64,000 nt of DNA from Impatiens glandulifera (GCF_907164915.1 NW_025919572.1:1-64000), one strand, 5' to 3'; positions 11,992 to 24,000 are shown, counted from the first letter of the stretch. Notes: generated by a model from the sequence alone, not told the origin. Numbers and translations are program-made.

Positions 11992-13537
11992 TACCAACGA
12001 CAATGTATTTAGAATGTCATCTGACCGAGGAAAGATAGTCATATACAACATTGGCCTGTCATCTGATTGAGAAAATAAAAGGTCATCCGACCGAAAAAAG
12101 GTTAGTCAACCAAGGATCCCGAATCCCCTTCCGACTTGGTCTACTCCTCAAGCGATGGACTCTCACATTGGATTGTTTGTTGATAGAGGGACTCTCTTGG
12201 TCCCGAAATTGAGAAAAGGTGCGGGTCACATTCAACCCAATTGAAAGGAAGATGTGTTGCACTAATTGGGGTTTGTAGAGTCGGCATTTGGGGGCCAGTA
12301 TTCGAGAGAATAATATTATCCCACATTACACAGTTAATTGGCACCACCTCATCACAACACCTTAGATCATCTATGATAGTCCATAATCGTAAGTTAATTG
12401 CTTTTAATATACATTTCACTTTAAAATCAATCATAATTTGTTTCATATAAATTGTTTATATTTCAGAATAAATTTGATTATGATGATATTAAGAGTTATC
12501 GAGATGACAATTTGAGACACATGAAGACAATGTAGAAGGATTGGAGGTACAAAATAATTGTCACGAAGATAAGGCCCCACGATGGAAATGTGTACGCAGT
12601 CAAGGCGGATAGGCTTAATGAAATGAACCAACAAGATTATGAATGACAGTTTGAAAACTATTAATTTACCAATAAATTTCAGGTTTCTTTTTTCAAATTT
12701 TGTACTTAATATAAAAAATTTAATCTAACATTATATATTAATTGCATAAACGAAGTTCTACCGGCATAGAAAACAAAAATAAATTAAAATATGCACATCA
12801 GTTTGATAGTATATAATTAATTAATTAATTCCTTAAATAATAATTAATTATTATTCTATATATAATTAGTTAATTCCTTAAATAATAATAATTAATTATT
12901 ATTCTAAAATCTGAATTCTTTAATTAATTATAATTACTAAATTTCATATATATATATATTTAATTATAATTTAAATAATTAATATAATAAAAAATTTAAT
13001 TAATTATAAATATAAAACTTTATCAAATATATAATTAATTAATATTACAATAATTGATAACTCTACTTTCTTAATTTTCTTAACGGTTATTATTAATATT
13101 ATCACGAATTCTTTAAAACAAGTGTTTAACTTCTTTAAGTGTATAATTAATTAGATGTATATTATATCTAATTAGAGAATGTAAATCATTCTTTAATTAT
13201 AATTCTTTAAATAAAAGATTATAAATTATTCTTTAATTATAATTCTTTAAACAAAATTTATTTATATTCTTGAATGTTCATCTTCTTGAATTGAATATCT
13301 AAAAATTATTTAAATAATTGATGTCTTGTTCCTTTATTTTAATTTAATCCAAAAGTTTAGATCAATATATACATCAAATATTGTTATTACTATTCATTAA
13401 TTCATTCTATCATTATCCGTTCTAGCCAAATTAGATCAAGAACATAACTAGCCAAATTAGATCAAGAACATAAAAATTTCTGCTCATATTCTAAGAAAAT
13501 TCTTATAAACTTAAATCTCAATAGATCGACATAAAGA
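11992..13537. other. AT-rich stretch without a recognised gene
   Basis: A 29-bp phrase around CATATACAACATTGGCCTG occurs twice (11908 and 12049). Short tandem duplications lie at 12823-12905 (TTAATTCCTTAAATAATAA units), 13190-13262 and 13427-13475 (CTAGCCAAATTAGATCAAG twice). Short ORFs on both strands near 12141-12634 have no recognisable domain. Confidence 0.5.
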
Positions 13538-13550
13538 GGCTCTGATACCA
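13538..13550 (-). other. Primer-binding site of an antisense copia element
   Basis: GGCTCTGATACCA is the reverse complement of the initiator-Met-tRNA primer site TGGTATCAGAGCC. It lies 2 bp outside the LTR at 13553-13782 and fixes the orientation as minus. Confidence 0.8.
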
Positions 13551-13552
13551 CT

Positions 13553-13782
13553 TGTTAGAATATTTAATCTAAATCTTTAATCCTTAAGTCTATAATCTAT
13601 ATACTCTATGTCGATAAATTGAGATAAACTGTAATTGCGGAAACATACCTAGATCTTGAATGAAGAACGGTCCATTAAGTCGTTTTTCGTTATTTAATTG
13701 GGTTTTAATCTTTATTATGGTAACAACTAATATACAATTATTAAATAATATATGTACCCAAATATTGGAAATAATTCCAACA
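13553..13782 (-). mobile_element. Short copia LTR, antisense, inserted in LBD-C exon 1
   Basis: This 230-bp unit is bounded by TGTTAGAAT and ATTCCAACA, so it reads TG...CA on the minus strand. The tRNA-Met primer site sits at its inner side. It abuts the LBD reading frame just upstream of the codons for the second zinc-finger-like cysteine, so the element landed in exon 1. The internal region to the left has no recognisable gag or pol, and no second LTR was seen. It could be the remains of a small non-autonomous element. Confidence 0.7.
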
Positions 13783-14631
13783 GCCGAGCCTGCAAATTCT
13801 TGCGGAAGAAATGCCTCGAGGACTGCCTACTCGCACCTTACTTTAATTTCGGTGAAGGAACCGTCAATTTTGCGGCTGATCATAAGATTTTTGGAGCGAG
13901 CAACGTTAAAAAGCTTTTAACAATTATCCCAATCCACAAACGAATCGACGCCATTTCAACTTTAAATTACGATTTTCATGCTCGTCTTCGAGATCCTATT
14001 TATGGTTGCGTATCTCAGATCTGTGATCTCCAAAATCAGGTACTTATGTATTTAGATATCAATCATAACATGTCTTAACGTGAATTAATTAATCATGTCA
14101 ATTAGAACAATAATTAGTTCAAATCTTCTAAAAATAAATTATTGTTATATGTATATTTGGTGTTGTGAAATATTTGATTTCCTTAATAATTTTGTAAAAA
14201 TTAATTTAAATTACTTAACTTCTTATCATCGTCATTACGCTATGAAAATAGGTCTACGGTAATGGTTTGTTATCATTAACCTTATATATGTATTTGACTT
14301 AACTTTTCGTTAATATTATAACAATTTTTTTATTTGATTTTTTTAATTTCATAGACGTCACTTTTATAAATACGTTATTAATTAAAGAAAAACTTTTCAC
14401 AAAGAACCGTTTCAAATATTAAAATAAATGTCACGACAAAATAAAAAATATATATTATATTAGATTATGGTAATATTCAAATTCAAAAGTGAAGTCATCT
14501 TCTTTCAAAATATATTTACTCCTCTTTACAAATATTTTATTTTAATTTTAAAATTATAATTATAATTTATTTTTTGAAATAAACTAATACAATATTATTG
14601 TTATTCAGACATTAACAGAACTTGAACTTTT
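13783..14631 (+). pseudogene. LBD copy C: exon 1 and part of the intron
   Basis: The best-preserved LOB domain in the window. From about 13785 the frame reads ACKFLRKKCLEDCLLAPYF (the C-block, lacking its first Cys), FGASNVKKLL (GAS block) and RDPIYGCVSQICDLQNQ, ending at a good donor CAG/GTACTT (14039/14040). The start codon, N-terminus and first Cys were removed or separated by the copia LTR ending at 13782. The intron runs to 14631, where the Sirevirus-type outer LTR begins. Exon 2 is not found downstream of the element, so the gene is split and 3'-deleted. The open frame through the domain suggests that inactivation is fairly recent compared with copy D. Confidence 0.8.
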
Positions 14632-16311
14632 TGTTGGGTAAAATTATTTTGACTAAGTGTTAAAATAATTTAATCACTGAGATTTTGATGATGAAATAAC
14701 TTATGAGTTTTGATACAGGTGTATTGAAACAATATGTCATAAGACTTGGATCTAATGAGGGTCATTAGACCGATTTTGGCGTTCAATGCATAAAATTAGA
14801 CTTGTAGTCTAACTCATCGGAGTTAGACGTGTAGTCTAATAGACGTGTAATTAGACGGATGGTCTAATGAATGCATGGAATTAGACGTAAGTCTAATGCA
14901 TATAATTAGACGTAAAGTCTAACTCATCGGAGTTAGACGTAAAGTCTAACTCATCGGAGTTAGACGTGTAGTCTAATGAATGCACGGACTTAGACGTAAG
15001 TCTAATGCATGGAATTAGACGTACAGTCTAACTCATCGGAGTTAGACGTGTAGTCTAATGAATGTAAAGAATTAGACGTTAGTCTAATGAATACACGGAA
15101 TTAGACGTAAGTCTAATATGTTTGTAATTAGACGGGTAGTCTAATTGATATTCGGAATTAGACGTACAGTCTAACTCATCGGAGTTAGACGTGTAGTCTA
15201 ATATATTTGCAATTAGACGGGTAGTCTAATCTATGCGGAATTAGACGTGCAGTCTAACTCAGTGGAATTAGACGTGCAGTCTAACTCAATGGAGTTAGAC
15301 GTGCAGTCTAATGGTTATTGGATAATTAGACGTGTAGTCTAATTAGTGAAAGTTAGACGTGCGTCTAACTCCTTCAGACAAGTCTGAGGTAGAACCAGAA
15401 TTAGACGTGCAGTCTAACTCAGCGGAGTTAGACGTGCAGTCTAATGGTTATTGGGTAATTAGATGTGTAGTCTAATTAGTGAAAGTTAGACGTGTGTCTA
15501 ACTCCTTCAGACAAGTCTGAGGTAGAACAAGAATTAGACGTGCAGTCTAACTCAGCGGAGTTAGACGTGCAATATAATGTTTATTGGATAATTAGACGTG
15601 TAGTCTAATTAGTGAAAGTTAGACATGCGTCTAACTCCTTCAGACAAGTCTGAGGTAGAACCGGAATTAGACGTGCAGTCTAACTCAGTGGAGTTAGACG
15701 TGCAGTCTAATGGTTATTGGATAATTAGATGCCAGTCTAATTCTATTAGAATAGGAAGTCTAATAGACGTTTTTCTATTAGAAGGAGATGACTTATTTCA
15801 TTAGACTGATTTTCACAATCCGTCTAATTGAAATACGTCTAATGGTAAGTTTAAGTAGTACGCTTGAATCTAGCATTTCACCTACCCACGTGCTATAGCT
15901 GTACCCTACTTCGGCTCCACTTTATAGTGAAGATTAGTACAACAACTATATGTATCCAATCAAGGAATGTCACGTAAGAGAATTTTCCTCATATTACATG
16001 TTTTGCCGGTACATCCCTGATGGAATATTCGGTGCACTACCAGTGAAATACGTCCACGATCCTTGTGCTCAGAACCTGCTGTGTACAATGGATGCTTTCC
16101 AATGAAAGAGTGCCACTTATCATTCTTGAAGATTCGACCGTTAGCTCCTGCTCAGTATTTAACAAATCTCAAGAACAACAGACAAACTTCCTTTAACAAG
16201 TACAACTGCTAGCCTTACAAATTCTGCCGAAAAAACAAGCAATCTGATTTTGCAGAGAGAGAAACTACTCAATCATCTTGCTTACTGAACTGTGAAGCTT
16301 CTTTCTGATTG
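14632..16311 (+). repeat. Outer element 5' LTR, left part
   Basis: It starts TGTTGGGTAAAATTA at 14632 and is broken at 16311 by the inner element. The LTR continues at 26729 after the duplicated pentamer GATTG. It contains the dyad array (14757-15860), a 133-bp higher-order repeat, and downstream the string CAGTATTTAACAAATC, which could include a TATA-like promoter element. Confidence 0.85.
14757..15860. repeat. Dyad array with 133-bp higher-order units (outer 5' LTR)
   Basis: Units such as TTAGACGTGCAGTCTAA and TTAGACGTGCGTCTAA alternate in linkers CTCATCGGAG, CTCAGCGGAG and TGGTTATTGGATAA. On the right side, a block containing CCTTCAGACAAGTCTGAGG recurs at about 15371, 15504 and 15637, giving a 133-bp period. 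Nearly every unit is a perfect or near-perfect inverted repeat with a 2-6 bp centre. Confidence 0.9.
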
Positions 16312-18251
16312 TGTTGGGTCAAATTATTTTGACTAAGTGTTGAAATAATTTACCCACTGATATTTTTATGATGAAATAATTTATGTGTTTTGATACAGGT
16401 GTATTAAGACAACATATCTATAGACTTGGATCTAATGAGTTTCATTAGACCGATTTTGATCTCCATTTGCATTAAGTTAGATGCAAGTCTAATGAAATTA
16501 GACGCTTAGTCTAACTCAACAGAGTTAGACGAAGCAGTCTAATAGAAGCATGAATTAGACGAACAGTTTAACTCATCGGAGTTAGACGTGTAAGTCTAAT
16601 AGACGTGTAAAGAATTAGATGGGTAGTCTAATGAATACACGGAATTAGACGTAAGTCTAATAGAATTAGACGAACAGTTTAACTCATCGGAGTTAGACGT
16701 GTAAGTCTAATAGATGTAAAGAATTAGACGAGTAGTCTACTGAATACACGGAATTAGACGTGAGTCTAATAGAATTAGACGTACAGTCTAACTCATCGGA
16801 GTTAGACGTGTAAGTCTAATAGACGTAAAGAATTAGACGGGTAGTCTAATGAATACGCGGAATTAGACGGGCTGTCTAATTAATGAAAGTTAGACGTGGA
16901 TCTAACTCCTTCAGACAAGTCTGAGGTAGAACCGGAATTAGACGTGGTAGTCTAACTTAGTGGAGTTAGACGTACCATTCTAATGGTTATTAGAATTAGA
17001 CAGGTTGTCTAATTATTGAATGTTAGACGTGGGTCTAACTCCTTCAGACCAGTTTGAGGTACAACCGGAATTAGACGTGGTAGTTTAACTCAGTGGAGTT
17101 AGACGTACTAGTCTAATAGGTTATTAGAATTAGACGGGTTGTCTAATTATTGAAAGTTAGACGTGGGTCTAACTCTTTCATACAAGTCTGAGGTAGAACC
17201 GGTATTAGACGTGGTAGTCTAACTCAGTGGAGTTAGACGTACACGTCTAATGGTTATTTGTATTATACACGAGTCTAAGTACATTAGACCAGGCGGTCTA
17301 ATAGACGCTTTTCATCAGAAAGAGTTGACTTATTTCATTAGACTGATCCGTCTAACTGAAATACGTCTAATGCTCTTATTCAAGCAGTACGCTTGAATCT
17401 AGCATTTCTCCTACCCACGTGCTATAGTTGTACCCTACTTCTGCTCCACATTCTTGTGAAGATTAGTACAACAGCTATATGCATCCAATCAAAGAATGCC
17501 ACGTAAGATAATTTTCCTCACATTACCCGTTTTGCAGGTACATCCCTGATGGAATATTCGGCGCACTACCAGCTTGGTACGGCCACAATCGTTGTGCTCA
17601 GAGTCTGCTGTGTACAATGGAGGCTTTCCAATGGAAGAGCGCCACGTTTCATTCTTGAAGATTCGACTGTTAGCTTCTTATCAGTATTTAACCAATCCTT
17701 AGAGCAACGGACGAAGCATTGGACATACCGAACTGACTGAACAAGCATTCTGATTTTGTAGAGAGAGACTACTCAATCATCTTGCTTACTGAACTCATTC
17801 TTAAAGTTTTTTTTCTGATTGTACTGTGCGTGAATCGAGAGAGAGACCTAGAATCAAAACACCATTAGCTGAGTGATATTCTTCATCTTCTTATAATTGA
17901 ACAGAAAGTGTTCGGTTCAATAGTGAGCTAAGTGTGTGTGTAAACTGTATTTGATTCTCATCATATAGTGAATCCTTCCAGTGGTTGGAAGAAGGGGTGA
18001 CGTAGGAGAGTTTCTCCGAACATCCATAAACAAACTGTTGTGTTCTTCATTTTCTGTGATCTTTCCATCTTTCATCTTTTGCTTCAAACCCAAGTAAACA
18101 ATTCCGCCTTGAATCCGTTTCAAGTGTTTACACAAGTTTGTGTAGAATAGAAAGCGAATTAAATCCCTAACAGGATTTCTTTCAAGCTGTTTTTTATAAG
18201 CCTTCATCCTTAGCCAGACCCCCGTCTTTAACGATAAAACCGATCCTATCA
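16312..18251 (+). repeat. Inner element 5' LTR (1940 bp)
   Basis: It runs from TGTTGGGTCAAATTA to GATCCTATCA. The dyad array is at about 16440-17370. A conserved unique 3' part follows (from about 17390: CCTACCCACGTGCTATAG, GGTGACGTAGG). CAGTATTTAACCAATCC near 17684 is the likeliest TATA-like element. The partner 3' LTR (24554-26728) is 2175 bp, so the array has changed length since insertion. Confidence 0.9.
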
Positions 18252-18253
18252 AT

Positions 18254-18266
18254 TGGTATCAGAGCC
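18254..18266 (+). other. Primer-binding site (initiator-Met tRNA)
   Basis: TGGTATCAGAGCC begins 2 bp after the LTR end and is complementary to the 3' end of plant initiator methionine tRNA, the usual Ty1/copia primer. Confidence 0.95.
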
Positions 18267-18296
18267 CTGTTTCTATTCTCAAGCCTTTTCTGAAAG

Positions 18297-20099
18297 ATGT
18301 CGAACATACCCAAAGATCACAGCGCTACAGCCATTCCAACTTTCTCTCGCGAAAACTACATTGTTTGGAAGAAAAGAGTTCGTGCTCATCTCTTTTCTCT
18401 TCATGATGACATGTGGAGTGTTGTCACTGAAGGTCCTATCAAGATTGATAAGGAGAAGGCCGACTGGACTACTAAAGAAAAGAGGCAGAACAACCTCAAC
18501 AACATGGCTCTTGATGTTCTGTACAGATCTCTTGATGACAGCATGTTCAACTACATCATCGAATGTGACACTGCCAAAGAGGTCTGGGACAGACTCACTC
18601 AACTGTGTGAGGGCAACGAGCAGACCAAGGAAAATAAGATCATGGTTGCCACTCAACAGTTCGACAACTTCAAAATGTGTCCTAGTGAAACAATGAACGA
18701 TTTCGACACCAGATTCAGCAAGATCGTCTCCTCTCTGTCCATCTTAGGCAAGACCTATCGCAACCGGGAGCTTGCTATCAAGGTCATGCGTGCTCTTCCA
18801 AGGGAATGGGACATAAAGACTATGGCGATGAGAGAATCCAAAGATCTGAACAAGATCTCTCTCTTTGATCTTTTTGCAGACCTCAAAGCCTACGAGTTCG
18901 AGCTGAACTATAGGATGGAAGAAGATCAACCCTCGTCCGTTATTATTGCCAAGGCGTTGGTGACTGCTGAAGAGCCACCAACTACTCCGGACGTGAAGAT
19001 GGAAGTTCAGAAGCTGAGCAGCGATGTCATGTCTCTCTTTGTGAAGAAGTTTGGCGACTTCATGAAGAAGAGCAACTCTAACTCAAACTCTTCAAATTCT
19101 AACGATAATAGAAAATCTAAAGCTAATGTTACTTATTTTAATTTTGGTATTAAAGGTCATTACGCATCGGAATGCCGGAAGCCAAAGCGTGAAGATACTA
19201 AGGAAAATGGAAAAGAGCTGAAGGCTCTTATGGCCGGTGATAGAAAGAGCAGAGGAAGCAGCCGTGGTTCGTACTTCTCATCCAGTGAAAGTGATGAAGA
19301 AGACGTGGCTTGCTTCATGGCCATAGAAGATGAGGAAGGAACTCAGTAAACTGAGGTATTTGATTTCTCCTCCGAAAGGTTTTCAAGGGAACAACTGGTA
19401 GCTGCACTAGATGAAATGGTCATCGAGTACAGAAAGCTAGCAGAATCTCTAAATGAAACTAAATATCCATCATATTTAAATGAACCAAATCGGTCTAAAG
19501 AGGAAGAGTCACATGTTTTTGAAAAGAAAATTGAAGAGATCTCCTCTGAAAATGAGATGCTCAAGGAACAGATTCAAACCGTTTCATCTGAAAACAAAAG
19601 GCTTAACTATGTTGTTAGTGCATGGACAAGGTCTGGTGATGCTGTCAGATATCAGATCAGCATGTTGAAACCTGCTGGATCTAGATCCGGATTAGGATTT
19701 GATAGCAATGATCCTAACCCGCCATGCAAAAAGTCAAAGCCAAATAACAAACTTAAGCCAATAAGTTTTGTCAAAGGAAGTGTGACTAACATTGAATCTG
19801 ATCCCATTCATGAAGAAGTGGCTTTTAAAAATGAAATAATTTATGTTCCACCAACTGTTAGCTGACTTAAGATTAAGCTTCAAAAGGCTAATAAGATTGG
19901 TAAATTAAAACCTGATTCTAAGTCAAGGAGCTTTAAAAGAAAACTAAAACCTTCTTCAAAAGCTAAAGGATCAGTGGCTAGCAAGAAGTCATCTGCTAAG
20001 TCAAAATCTTATGCATTAATCACAACACAAAATGAGAAATCCATCAAAATAACTCAAATATGGATTCCTAAGGGACTAATTGATCGAGGACCCAATTGA
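18297..20099 (+). pseudogene. gag: gag of the inner element, two in-frame stops
   Basis: Gag polyprotein, normally the particle and RNA-packaging protein. The frame runs 601 codons from ATG 18297 (first Met after the primer site) to TGA 20097-20099, with stops at 19347-19349 (TAA) and 19863-19865 (TGA, where the outer element has TGG). Residues about 10-210 are a UBN2-type copia gag region (LSRENY.WKKR-like start, DMWSVV, AKEVWDRL). A zinc knuckle follows at residues 280-293, but Tyr280 and Phe283 replace the first two cysteines of CX2CX4HX4C; His288 and Cys293 remain. An acidic Ser-rich stretch, a coiled coil (EISSENEMLKEQIQ) and a basic Lys/Ser tail complete the typical long Sirevirus gag. 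Confidence 0.85.
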
Positions 20100-21082
20100 G
20101 TATGGGTACCAAGATTTGTAAATAGTTTATTTTGTAGGTGATGCAGGAGGATAGCATGAAGGAAGCTAGAAGAGTACTCATCTGAGTACACAGCCTGGAA
20201 GATCAACAATGGCACTTGCCATTCTGGAAGAATATTTTGTTTGTTTTGTTTTGTTATTAAAAACTCTTTTTGGTCTTTGGACCACAAAAATTGTTTATAA
20301 AACTTTAGATGTCCATACTCATTTTTGAGAAGAAAAATTTCTTTGGAAATAAAGATATTCTCTAGACGAATATCCTTAATCGGTCTAATTAGACAAGGGT
20401 GTCTAAAAGAAAAAGTGTGTACTAAGACGTATTTTTTCTCACAATTCATACATCTAAGTCTATATGTTGAGATTTTATATCCGCGCAATTAGACGGACAC
20501 GTCTAATAAACGTTAGACGTTTTTACGTCATGAGCAAAAGTCTGCTCACGTCTAATAAACACACGTCTAATACGTTGTGTTCATGTGGAATTAGACGTAC
20601 ACGTCTAATAAACATTAGACAGATTGGTTATGAACACGGAATTAGACGTATGCGTCTAATACACTCATCCGTGTAATAGACGCCGTGTTATTTGTTAAGT
20701 AAGAAAAACGTCTAACTACGTGCCGATTAGACTGATCAAGGACAGTTGTCACACGCTGAGAGTTATCTACTTTTCCCGCTCAAAATATCGAACAGTCATC
20801 TCTTAATAACATGAAGACACGTGTCTATCATGTTTAAAGAAAATGACTAATATATCCTCATTTTTAATGATTACTTCCTGAAAAAGGACGTCTAACATTT
20901 ATTAATGGGCCATACCCCTAGAATAGGCGGTTATTTAATATTTTCATGATTCATCTATATAAGGATATTCCTACATGATTTTGAAAACTTTCAATCTCTC
21001 GAAATCTCTAAGAACCCTAGTTTTCTTACATTTCTCTCACTAAAACTCTCTGTACTCTCATATCGATTCACATTCTCTCAAA
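20100..21082 (+). other. Noncoding spacer where pol has been lost
   Basis: Between gag and ORF3 there is under 1 kb and no pol domain, where an autonomous copia element has several kilobases of pol. A pyrimidine-rich tract followed by TAG/GTG at about 20123-20141 resembles a splice acceptor and is also present before the pol remnant of the outer element. From 20380 to 20715 there are dyads of the LTR type, here as perfect palindromes such as TTAGACGTACACGTCTAA. Confidence 0.7.
20380..20715. repeat. Internal TTAGACGT/ACGTCTAA palindromes upstream of ORF3
   Basis: TTAGACGGACACGTCTAA, TTAGACGTACACGTCTAA and TTAGACGTATGCGTCTAA have 7-8 bp arms with a 2-4 bp centre. They lie outside the LTR, about 0.4-0.7 kb before the ORF3 start. 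Confidence 0.85.
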
Positions 21083-24000
21083 ATGGTGAAGAAAATCACA
21101 CTCGGTCACTGTACTTTGCAGGTGGACTTTCCATCGGTGTACTCCTATGATCAACCGGAAGTGGTGACGATGTTCCAAACCCTAGAATATTCTGGGTTGA
21201 GAAAGTATCTGGGCTGACCGTTCATCTTCTATGAAGATGAAGTTGGTGAGTTCTTTAAATCGGCGGTTATGGTGCATGAGTCCATCATAGCAACCGTCAA
21301 CGGCAAGGAGATTTCATTTGATGAAGTAGTGTTTGCGGAGTTCTTTGAACTTCCAACGGAGGGCCATCTGTTCGATTTGGTGCTCTCTTCTGAGGTCATG
21401 GAGGAAATGAAGACTTCCTTCTCTGCTGATGGTTCCAAAATCCATGTTAATGGATATAAGAAGGTTTTTAAGCCCCACTTCATTCTTCTAAACGACGTTG
21501 TGGCGAAGGCGCTGCAAGGAAAGTCCGGCTCGTTCAACCTCTATAGTCAAGACCGTTTTGACTATATGTGCGCCATCTCCAAAGGTATCCAAGTGAACTG
21601 GGGTCATACCCTGTTCCAGAATCTGTGTTACTCCATCTTCCAGAGTAACAAGGAGAGCATTCCCTATGCGGCTCAACTGAGCCATCTGTTGAAGTTCTTG
21701 GGGGTTCCTGTCGATGAACCAGCACAAATTAACTCTGCAAGAGTTTTTACCGCTTCTACGGTTTCCAGCACTCTGATCAGAGTGAAGAACAACTTAGAGT
21801 TTGCTTCTAGGGCCTCTAATTTCCAGACTGGTGGAAGGCCTTCCACTCGAGCAAAGCCCTCTGCTTCTTTTGTTTCAACAGGGGCAAAGAGAAACAAAAC
21901 CGTGAATGAATCGGAGGCCAGTTCCTCCAGCATGAAGAGTCCAAGCAAGAAGGACACAGAATACGTTGATTCAAGGGTAAAGCAAGGTCCATGCGTACTT
22001 GTTGCAACCCCGATGACATCTCTATCCACTCCCTCAACTTTCCTGAGGAAATCTTCGAGGTCATGTGCCTCAAAGGAGAAGAAGACAAAGGCGCCCCGTG
22101 CGTCTAAATCCTCTAAGGTAAAATCTTCTAAATCTTTGGCTGCTGTGCCAAAATTTGTTGTTCCCGAAGTGGAACAAGCTGAATCCGTTTTCTCTCCCCT
22201 GAGAGAATCTGCTGAAGGGCCTGCTGTTGAGTCAGCCGGTCCAATTATTGAATTTATTAATAGGGCGGAGTCCCCTGTTACCCAATCTGATCAGGTAGCC
22301 GTCGGTGGTACAGAGTTGTCCCTACCAGAACAAGGTGTTGTTCCTACCCTTGTTGCTGGTGAACCCATCATTCCTGCTCCCAAGGATTCCTTGGTGGGTG
22401 GAACAATCGTTTGCAGAGAGCTCCCTGCCGAGCTCTGCTTGAGACCTCAATCGGCCTTTGAACTGCTGTGGGCCAGAAAAGGGGCACAAGGAATTGTCAT
22501 TGGTGAACCAAGACCTGTTTCAAAACATGTAGAGGTTGTTGGAAAAGGTAAGTCTACTGTTCTTCAGGTTCTTGAGAAGGTGTCTGAAGCAAGAGGTATT
22601 GTTGATCTCATTCTGGATCAAGTGAAGGTCCTTTCGGCTGAGAAATTTGAGATCTATGATTCTTGGCGTACTGATAGGTTGTTCTCTAGCTATAATGGCT
22701 CTCTGTCCAATGCTGCCATAGCAAATGAATGGAAGAAGAGAGTGGAAAACGAGAAGAAGGTCCTGAAATGGGCAAAAACTTCAGAAGTGGCTGAAGCTTT
22801 GAACATAAGAGAGTTGGTGGAAGCTTGCATTCTTGGGAAAACTCCGTTCCCAATTTATGAAGCCATGACAGAAAACTTCAACCCAGACGCAAGAGGAGCG
22901 GTTGTTGAAGCCAAAGTGCTGAAAAAGTTGAACGATATCTTGGATGGCTATGTTTTTGTTGCTTCCAAATACATTCATGGCGCCGATTGCTCTGGCGCAG
23001 AACCGCTCAACATAGAAGAGGCCATGGACATTCCAAACGCTGATGAATCTGATGCTGCTCTCCTGATCGAATTCGGGACTCTATCTGCCGAAGAGAGACG
23101 TATTCAAGATCACCCTGTTCAAGAGTCTGAACAAGCTCCTATAACAAATGTTGAAGTAGTAATCTTGGAAGATGTAGTTGAGGAGGCTTCGAAAGCTCCT
23201 ACTGAAGAAGACGTGAGAACAGAGGGTGTTCATGAAATATTGGCTGAGGCCACTCAGCCTGAAACTGAAAGAACTGAGGGGGAACCCTCTAAGGAAAAAG
23301 GTGATGAAGAAGAAGGTTCCTCGTCTGAGGAGGAAAAGGATGAGAAACCCAAATTTGTTAAGATTGACTTATTTCCCAAAGGTGCTGTGGGAAGTATTCA
23401 CGAAAATATAACCAATCCCCGTCACTATTCTGGAAGCCTGCTTGAAAGATTCGAAAGGGCACAAAGAGAAGTCGACGAAGAAGAGGCACAAGAGAAAGCT
23501 GCTAAGGATGCTGAAGCTAATCAGCCTGAGCAATCCTTGCAGGTTCATACAAACTTTGAGCCTATTCAAAGTTTGGCTGCAGAGTCTGAAGAAGTGTCAT
23601 CTCATGAGGGTCCATCTGATGGGAGAAATAAAATGCTGAAATCCATGAGGTCTATGCTTTCGACAATGCAGAAGACAATGTGTCAATCAATGATCTCTAG
23701 GGAAGAGGAAAGAGCAAATTTTGATAAAATGTTCAATATCCTATCTGAGTTGAATAAGACCCTGAAGTTGAACACGTATGAGACCCATATCTCTAATGTG
23801 AAGTTTGGAAAGTTTGAGCAAGAATGCTTCAGCCGTCAATTTGAACTATTCGACATTGAGAGGCACATCAATGATGAACGTCACAAGGAAACCTTAGATG
23901 AATTCGCTTTGGTTAAGAATCAGTTGGTGGAAATGCAGGGTTGCATGAATCGAAACGACAATGAACGACAAGCCTTTGCAGAGAACCTTGCCAGGAAATT

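Noticed and set aside
12475..12655. Possible transposase remnant (RHMKTM..KDWRYK..)
   Set aside because: Only a faint resemblance to plant CACTA-associated proteins, with stops. A profile search would be needed, and I could not support a call.
14757..15860. Evenly spaced short repeats resembling a CRISPR array
   Set aside because: The repeats are imperfect, linkers are themselves repeated, the array sits inside LTRs with TG..CA ends and TSDs, and the genome is a plant's. They are LTR tandem dyads.
17549..17748. Short ORFs on both strands inside LTRs (also 39180-39379, 26394-26612, 41020-41238)
   Set aside because: They lie in LTR unique regions, recur only because the LTR recurs, and show no domain.
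18253..18696. 147-codon frame overlapping gag, and antisense frame 18279-18656 (duplicates at 39885 and 39911)
   Set aside because: They overlap the gag frame in other frames, contain no known domain, and the gag frame alone shows the UBN2-type signature.
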